Below, one piece after another: positions 59,051-64,000 of a DNA stretch of 64,000 nt (positions are counted from its first letter, which is position 1; every line of letters begins with the position of its first letter). A program made the position numbers and the translations under genes. The DNA comes from PALSA-278 sp963760285 (GTDB taxonomy: Bacteria; Acidobacteriota; Terriglobia; Acidiferrales; UBA7541), in contig CAVXCI010000001.1 in the NCBI GenBank assembly GCA_963760285.1, positions 1,178,001-1,242,000 on the forward strand, written 5' to 3'. The notes below the pieces were generated by a model, which saw nothing but the letters and a program-made list of their open reading frames with translations, was not told the DNA's origin and ran no database searches.

Positions 59051-59610
59051 AGTTCTTCGATGGTGAAATTCGCGTTGGTAAAAATGCAGATTTCGCTGGC
59101 GATGCGCATGGCTTCTTCCGCGATATCGTGTGCGGACATTTTTGTGTGCCGCAGCAGCGCCCGCGCCGCCGCCTGTGCGTATGGCCCGCCCGAGCCGATG
59201 GCGCTGATGCCGTCATCCGGCTCGATCACGTCTCCCGTACCCGAAAGCAGGAACGTGGCTTTGGCGTCGGCCACCACCAAAAGCGCGTTCAAGTGACGCA
59301 ACGAACGGTCCGTGCGCCAGTCCTTCGCCAGTTCCACCGCCGCGCGCGCCAGATTGCCGTGAAATTCCTGCAACTTCGTCTCGAAGCGCGCAAAGAGCGA
59401 CAGCGCATCTGCCGTGCTCCCGGCAAATCCCGCGAGAATGCGGTCGTTGAACAGCCGGCGTATCTTTTTGGCGTTGTGCTTGACCACGCCCTCGCCCAGC
59501 GTCACCTGTCCGTCGCCCGCCAGCACCACATGGCCGTCCCGCCGCACGCAAAGAACCGTCGTGCTCCGTATCCGGCTGGCCCCCCGTGAGCTTTCACGTT
59601 TAGAGTGCAT
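59047..59610 (-). CDS. hslV: HslV, peptidase subunit of the HslVU protease
   Basis: A threonine peptidase of the proteasome beta-type fold. A 16-residue propeptide precedes Thr17 in STTVLCVRRDGHVVLAGDGQ; cleavage exposes the catalytic Thr. Other motifs are KHNAKKIRRLFNDRILAGFA, GSTADALSLFARFE and IGSGGPYAQAAARALL. The ATG at 59610 gives 187 residues; the frame is open to 59667. hslV and hslU overlap and form a heat-shock protease operon. Confidence 0.95.
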   Translation of the reverse strand: MHSKRESSRGASRIRSTTVLCVRRDGHVVLAGDGQVTLGEGVVKHNAKKIRRLFNDRILAGFAGSTADALSLFARFETKLQEFHGNLARAAVELAKDWRTDRSLRHLNALLVVADAKATFLLSGTGDVIEPDDGISAIGSGGPYAQAAARALLRHTKMSAHDIAEEAMRIASEICIFTNANFTIEEL

Positions 59611-59759
59611 CTGCCCATTATACCTCGCATCCGCGGGCAGGCCAGCGCGCCCTGCTCGTGTGTGCATGTGTGGTGGATGTCGTACGGCGGCGTGTCAAAT
59701 TTCGGCGGGGCATAACGCAAAAGCATGCGGACGGTAAAAGCCGCGCTCACAGATTCTGT

Positions 59760-61061
59760 TTAGCTTTTCAGGCCCGCATTCATTGCGTCATAAAACGCAT
59801 TCAGTTCCGTGGGCTGCGTGAAGATGTTCGTCGAAATCCGGATTCGCTCCGGGCCGCCCGCGATGCGGATATTCCGCGCCGCGCAGGCGTCAGCGATGGA
59901 CTTCAGTCCGCCGGTAGTTGAGCCCACCGGAACGGCCGGCACCGGCTCAAAGCTCACCATGCCGCCGAAGAACTGGTCCGCGCTGGCGTTGACCGTCCTC
60001 ATCTGCGGATGTTTCGCCGCCTGGTCGCGGACCTGCGTGGCCAACTGGTGCTGCCGCGCGTAAATTTTCTCCGCGCCGATTTGCTGGAAGAAATCCAGCG
60101 CTGCCTTCAACCCCACCATCACGGAAAGGTTCGACGTGCCGAACCACGAGTAGCGGTAGGCTTTCATTTCCTTGTTGTCCCAATTGGCCGTAGCGATATT
60201 CACCCACAGCCGGTCCAGATTTTCCTCGCGGATATAGAGAAATCCAGTTCCTTTCGGAGCCATCAGCCATTTGTGCGGGCTGGAGCCGTAAAAATCGCAG
60301 CCCATGTCGTGCAGGTTCAGCGAAACCTGGCCGATGGCGTGCGCGCCATCCACATGCGACAGCACGCCGTGGCTTCGCGCCATGACGCAGATTTCCTTGG
60401 CCGGCAAAATCGCGCCGGTAACCGTGGGAATGTGGCTGAAAAATACCATGCGCGTCTTGGGCGTCAATGCGCGTTCGAACCGGTCCACGATGTCCGCCGT
60501 GCTGGTGGGCGGCTTGGGCAGCGTAACGTAATTGATTTTGATGCCGTGCCGCTTCACGCGCTGATCCCACGGACAATGCCCGCCCGGATGCTCCTGATCC
60601 GTCAGCAGCACTTCGTCGCCGCTGTTCATGTCCAGGCCGTTCACCACCACGTTGTTCGCTTCCGTGGCGTTGCGCACCAGCGCCAGCTCGTCGCGATTCA
60701 CGTTGACGAACACCGCCAGCGAATCTATCAATTCATGCAGTCGCGGGTTTTCTTCATAACCGAACCACGGATAGTAAGGATCACGAAACTCTTCGGCGTA
60801 CAAAATATGCTCAATCATCGCCCGCAACACCGGCAGCGGCGTGCATCCCACCGAGCCGCAGTTCAAATCAATGCGGTCGGAGGCCAGCAGCCATTGCCGG
60901 CGCAATTCCGCCCAGTAGCGTTCGGAATCGGTTTGCAGGAGACCGGGTGGCGGCAGGGACGGCTGGTCAACCGTGACGACATGTTCCGCCTGGTGCAGCG
61001 GCAAGCCCAGCACGGCTGCGGCTGCCGCGGCGCGCTCCAAAAATTCGCGACGGTGCAACAT
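59760..61061 (-). CDS. Class V aminotransferase-fold PLP enzyme, Tat-exported
   Basis: The 433-residue protein begins MLHRREFLERAAAAAAVLGL, a twin-arginine signal. The PLP domain has VRNATEANNVVVNGL, TDQEHPGGHCPW and SHVDGAHAIGQV with the cofactor-binding Asp/His. The Lys of GSSPHKWLMAPKGTGFLY forms the internal aldimine. It resembles isopenicillin-N epimerase/cysteine desulfurase-like proteins. The substrate is unknown. Export of a PLP enzyme is notable but common in Acidobacteriota. Confidence 0.88.
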   Translation of the reverse strand: MLHRREFLERAAAAAAVLGLPLHQAEHVVTVDQPSLPPPGLLQTDSERYWAELRRQWLLASDRIDLNCGSVGCTPLPVLRAMIEHILYAEEFRDPYYPWFGYEENPRLHELIDSLAVFVNVNRDELALVRNATEANNVVVNGLDMNSGDEVLLTDQEHPGGHCPWDQRVKRHGIKINYVTLPKPPTSTADIVDRFERALTPKTRMVFFSHIPTVTGAILPAKEICVMARSHGVLSHVDGAHAIGQVSLNLHDMGCDFYGSSPHKWLMAPKGTGFLYIREENLDRLWVNIATANWDNKEMKAYRYSWFGTSNLSVMVGLKAALDFFQQIGAEKIYARQHQLATQVRDQAAKHPQMRTVNASADQFFGGMVSFEPVPAVPVGSTTGGLKSIADACAARNIRIAGGPERIRISTNIFTQPTELNAFYDAMNAGLKS

Positions 61062-61135
61062 TTTGTCCCCCCTCCAACCGCGGAGTGCGCGAAGTCTAAC
61101 AGGAAAAAACGGCGGCGGTGCGGCGAGTTGGGGCG

Positions 61136-61963
61136 CTACTTCTTTTTCTTCTTAAGCACCTGGCCGGCGCGTTCTTCCAACGATTGCCTGGTAAAAATAG
61201 AATCCTGGACGCCGGTATTGTACGCGCAGGAATTGAAAAAAACCTGGAAAACCTTGATGCCGTTCCGCGTGCGCGTGATTTGGAACGGTGTTTCGATTCC
61301 CTGAATGGGCTCGAAGTTCGTATAGTATTCCACTTCCTCGCTGCGCAGTTGCGTCGTGGGGTCGCGGGAGATCACCTCTTTGCGGATGGGCAGGTGGGTG
61401 ATTTTCGCGATGGCGATCCGGAACGTGTGACCTTCGCTGTCCACCAGTTCCACCCAGTCCGCTTCTTTCAAGTCCACCACGTCCGGTCCGGAATAACGGA
61501 AGGTCATTCCTTTTTCGTTCAGCCGGTAACGCAAAATGTGATCCAGGTCGGTTTTCAATTCCTTCTGGAAATCGGCGATTTCGCCGGCCGGCGCGTCCGA
61601 AACGCCCGCCTGGTCCAGCACCCATCCCTGGTTCCCGTTGAACACCTCGATGATATTGCGCTTCTTGGAATGCTCCGTGCGGTCTTTGTCCGGCATCTTG
61701 CTGATATCCAGGAAGACATCGAAATGGGTCAGGTCTCCGGAATGTCCGAACGCGCTCAGCCTCCCCTCGCACGTCGAATCCTGCAAATTGAGGTAAGCCG
61801 ATCCGCCCAGCGCCTGAATCGTCTGCTGCAAAATATCCTTCGCTTTTTGCGCGCTTTGATCCGGCATCATCACCTGGGTGTCCTGCGCGCGCGCCATTGC
61901 AACCGCTCCCATCAGCAGGGCAACCATGGCCGCAAGCCTGAAAAATGCGCCCGTCAGCCGCAC
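61136..61963 (-). CDS. Exported LolA/LppX-like protein
   Basis: The 275-residue precursor has signal peptide FFRLAAMVALLMGAVAMARA. The mature domain is an open half-barrel-like succession of strands: AKDILQQTIQALGGSAYLNL, DSTCEGRLSAFG, VDLKEADWVELVDSEGHTFR and EEVEYYTNFEPIQGIETPFQ. This resembles outer-membrane lipoprotein-sorting (LolA-fold) proteins. It ends in a Lys-rich tail. Its start overlaps the SDR stop by 10 bases, implying coupling. Confidence 0.72.
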   Translation of the reverse strand: MRLTGAFFRLAAMVALLMGAVAMARAQDTQVMMPDQSAQKAKDILQQTIQALGGSAYLNLQDSTCEGRLSAFGHSGDLTHFDVFLDISKMPDKDRTEHSKKRNIIEVFNGNQGWVLDQAGVSDAPAGEIADFQKELKTDLDHILRYRLNEKGMTFRYSGPDVVDLKEADWVELVDSEGHTFRIAIAKITHLPIRKEVISRDPTTQLRSEEVEYYTNFEPIQGIETPFQITRTRNGIKVFQVFFNSCAYNTGVQDSIFTRQSLEERAGQVLKKKKK

Positions 61964-62718
61964 AGGACGGACCCTCCATTCACGTTGATGACTTCACCGT
62001 TGATGAAAGTGGAGAGGTCCGACGCCAGGAACAGAATCGGCCCCGCGATTTCTTCCGCCGTGGCCACGCGTCCCAGCGGAATCTGCCCCACGGCAAATTT
62101 TTTCCCCGCGCGCGAATCCAGCACCGGTCTGGACATATCCGTGTCCACCCAGCCGGGCGCCACGCAATTCACCAGGATGTTGTGCGCCGCCAGTTCCGTC
62201 GCCAGTGACTTGGTAAAACTGATGGTGGCTCCCTTGGTCGCCGCGTAATGCGAATGAAACGCTTCGCCGCGCTGCCCCGCCGTGGAGCTGATCAGGATAA
62301 TGCGTCCCGAACGCCGCTCCATCATTTGCGGAACCGCATAATGCACCACGGAGAAAATACTTTTCAAATTCGTGCGCGTCATTTCATCCCATTCGCGCTC
62401 GCTCATGGACTGAATGGGAATGCCCGCGGCGTTCCATATCCCCGCGTTGGCCACCAGAATGTCCACGTGCCCCAGCCGCTCGCGGCTGAAGTCCAGCAGC
62501 TTCTGCGCATCCGCCATGCGCCGCAGGTCCGCGCGAAAGGACTCCACGCGCGTGCCTCCTTTCCGCGCTTCCTGCTCCACCAGCCGCGCCGCCTCGCGAT
62601 TCTGGTGGAAGCTGAACACCACGTCCGCTCCCGCCCGCGCGAGAAGCCGCACCGTTGCCGCGCCAATGCCGCGCGACCCGCCCGTAACCACCGCCGCCTT
62701 GCCCGCCAGTGAAATCAT
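61954..62718 (-). CDS. SDR family oxidoreductase, FabG-like
   Basis: A 254-residue classical short-chain dehydrogenase. It has TGGSRGIG for NADP, ANAG near residue 90, ISSTAG with the catalytic Ser and YAATK as the Tyr-x3-Lys. PGWVDTDMSRPVLDS and FINGEVINVNGGSVLCG end the protein. The type is 3-oxoacyl-ACP reductase-like, but a housekeeping FabG role is not certain because no fab genes are adjacent. It is followed by the overlapping LolA-like gene. Confidence 0.88.
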   Translation of the reverse strand: MISLAGKAAVVTGGSRGIGAATVRLLARAGADVVFSFHQNREAARLVEQEARKGGTRVESFRADLRRMADAQKLLDFSRERLGHVDILVANAGIWNAAGIPIQSMSEREWDEMTRTNLKSIFSVVHYAVPQMMERRSGRIILISSTAGQRGEAFHSHYAATKGATISFTKSLATELAAHNILVNCVAPGWVDTDMSRPVLDSRAGKKFAVGQIPLGRVATAEEIAGPILFLASDLSTFINGEVINVNGGSVLCG

Positions 62719-62800
62719 TATGCCCCTTGAGTAAAGCCTGCCCTGTGAGGATATTCATCAGCAGGTATTGCCATCGCTCCAACTAATTTCCGAAGCGCGT

Positions 62801-63568
62801 TCAGCCGTGCGTCGCCACGCCTCGCGCCGCGGCCACCAATTCTGTAAACAGTTTTCGGGACAGCCGGCTTCCCGCGTCGTCCCCCGCCATGCGCTCGGGG
62901 TGCCACTGCGCCGCAAACACCCACGCCGGACCGCCCGTCCATTCCAGAGCTTCCACCACTCCATCCGGAGCTTTCGCCACCACGCGCAGTCCGCGTCCCG
63001 GCTCCAGGACAGATTGATGATGCGACGAATTCACCACCACGTCCTCCGCCCCGGCCAACTCCGCCAGCCGTGAATCCGCTGCAATTTCGATGGCATGACG
63101 CGGTTCATCTGTGCCCGCGCCCCTGTGCCGCCAAGCGTGTTCGATTTTCGACCCCGTCTCGCTGGCGATATCCTGCACCAGCGTCCCGCCCAGAAAAACG
63201 TTCAGATTTTGCGTTCCATAGCAGATGGCTAGCACGGGCTTTCCATTCCGAAATGCATTCTCCAGAAGCGCCGTATCCGTCTCTTCACGCAGCGGGTCTG
63301 CCGCCGCGGTCTTTCCGTGCTTCTGCGCGCCGTACCGGCCAGGCTCGACGTCCGCGGGGCTTCCCGGCAGGACCAGCGCGTCAACGGACTCCGCCACGCG
63401 GCCCAATTCCTCCGGCCCCAGCGCCAGCGAGATCTCCACCGCTAGTCCGCCAGCTGCTTCCACCGCGCACACGTATTTGTCGTACGCCCCGCGTTTTTCG
63501 GCCTTTTCTTCTTCGCTTGTTCGGTAGGGAATCCCCACGCGTGGACGCGGGTTTTGGCCGGCTGGCAT
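62801..63568 (-). CDS. Class I glutamine amidotransferase, PuuD-like gamma-glutamyl hydrolase
   Basis: A 255-residue peptidase C26 protein. The nucleophile Cys lies in PVLAICYGTQNLNVFLGGTL, and His-x-Glu in AAQWHPERM. LVLPGSPADVEPGRYG is the oxyanion region and SSHHQSV another family block. It likely hydrolyses gamma-glutamyl amides such as gamma-Glu-GABA; a role in polyamine use is plausible but no puu genes are present. Confidence 0.85.
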   Translation of the reverse strand: MPAGQNPRPRVGIPYRTSEEEKAEKRGAYDKYVCAVEAAGGLAVEISLALGPEELGRVAESVDALVLPGSPADVEPGRYGAQKHGKTAAADPLREETDTALLENAFRNGKPVLAICYGTQNLNVFLGGTLVQDIASETGSKIEHAWRHRGAGTDEPRHAIEIAADSRLAELAGAEDVVVNSSHHQSVLEPGRGLRVVAKAPDGVVEALEWTGGPAWVFAAQWHPERMAGDDAGSRLSRKLFTELVAAARGVATHG

Positions 63569-63680
63569 AGAAACTCCATCCTAGCATCCGCAAGAGCAGG
63601 GCAGCAACCGATGCGCCAAGGCGCCAACGCGGCTCATCGCGCTGCGCAAACAGCAATGTTTGCTGCGTTACGGCATTTCT

Positions 63681-64000
63681 TTAATGTGATTTTTGAACTG
63701 GAGTTTCGGCTTGTTGGCTGCTCACGGTGTCCCGTTTGTCCCGCTTTGACCAATAACCCAGGAGGTCCCCCACCAGGTAAAGCGATCCCGTGGCGAAGAC
63801 AGCATCCTCCGGCTGCGCGCTGCGGATAGCCATCTCCAAAGCCTCGGCGGGGTCAGCCACGATTTCATAGGCACGGGCGAGATGCCCCGCCAGTTCCGCC
63901 AGCAGCGGCGCGGAAATGGCGCGCGGCTGCCTCGGCTGGGTCAGTATCACGCGGTCCACCTGCGGGAACAGAATCCCCGCGATTTCATCCACTGCCTTGT
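63681..64000 (-). CDS. folC: Folylpolyglutamate synthase, C-terminal part, runs off the window
   Basis: The frame is open to the right edge and reads KAVDEIAGILFPQVDRVILT, QPRQPRAISAPLLAELAGHL and AVFATGSLYLVGDLLGYWSK. These are the end blocks of the Mur-ligase-like FolC (DKAxxEMLxxLxPxADxxILT; VTGSLYLVGE). It adds glutamate to folates, and to dihydropteroate in bifunctional forms. About two thirds of the gene lies outside the window. Confidence 0.88.
   Translation of the reverse strand, partial: KAVDEIAGILFPQVDRVILTQPRQPRAISAPLLAELAGHLARAYEIVADPAEALEMAIRSAQPEDAVFATGSLYLVGDLLGYWSKRDKRDTVSSQQAETPVQKSH

Noticed and set aside
58465..59589. Long plus-strand frames opposite hslU and hslV
   Set aside because: Antisense shadows of high-G+C genes, Arg/Pro/Ala-rich without domains.
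60009..62248. Long plus-strand frames opposite the aminotransferase and LolA-like genes
   Set aside because: Antisense shadows; the minus-strand frames have recognisable families.

Overview
The window looks like a chromosomal segment of an Acidobacteriota (Terriglobia-like) bacterium. The clues are moderate G+C, a CadC-type winged-helix/TPR regulator, YVTN beta-propeller proteins, a Chlamydia-type CADD protein, paired Crp/Fnr regulators surrounded by tiny stress proteins, and an hslVU operon. This placement is inferred from family content, not from a marker-gene tree.

Layout. (1) 1-6 kb: the start of an exported protein running off the left edge, a DUF1697 gene, a YbiT-like ABC-F ATPase, an aldo/keto reductase and an MdtD-like DHA2 exporter. 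(2) 6-12.2 kb: a same-strand run of small stress-type genes: two Crp/Fnr regulators, two CsbD-like proteins, a YflT-like glycine-rich protein, a C2H2 zinc finger, a metallothionein, a double-BON lipoprotein, a DUF3309-like peptide and further peptides of 27-68 aa. (3) 12.2-15.2 kb: gene remnants, then a truncated Rhs gene overlapping a membrane gene that is probably its immunity partner. (4) 15.2-52.2 kb: a mosaic of accessory DNA. It is cut by three partial copies of the 3' end of tRNA-Ala (15157, 37846, 44233), all in the orientation of the intact tRNA-Ala(UGC) at 52185-52260. This is the pattern left by repeated integration at one tRNA. (5) 52.4-64 kb: ordinary chromosome: rpmB, a SurA-like foldase, CADD, an FAH-family hydrolase, hslVU, a class V aminotransferase, an SDR, a glutamine amidotransferase and partial folC.

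The accessory region divides into three segments. Segment 15.2-37.8 kb carries beta-propeller and frameshifted exported proteins, an SDR, a GH15 glucoamylase, a YihY-type membrane protein, transketolase, a broken rpiB, transaldolase, SHOCT and UPF0182 membrane proteins, many decayed genes, and two stacked Rhs toxin-tip/immunity cassettes. Segment 37.9-44.2 kb carries a YVTN protein, the winged-helix/TPR regulator, a YadA-head-like repeat protein and a frameshifted membrane protein. Segment 44.3-52.2 kb looks like a defence island: a 1,284-residue protein combining a PD-(D/E)XK-like nuclease, TPR repeats, a GreA/B-like domain and a PIN-like domain; a Fic protein directly upstream; an insertion sequence; and a second QCK-type nuclease whose 3' end is lost. 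No intact tyrosine recombinase is present.

The strongest candidates for an undescribed system are the two-nuclease TPR protein with its Fic neighbour, and the polymorphic Rhs tip/immunity cassettes fused to tRNA remnants and separated by a short glutamine-linker repeat. Decay is widespread. At least ten broken genes can be read, including an rpiB broken by an exact 10-bp tandem duplication.
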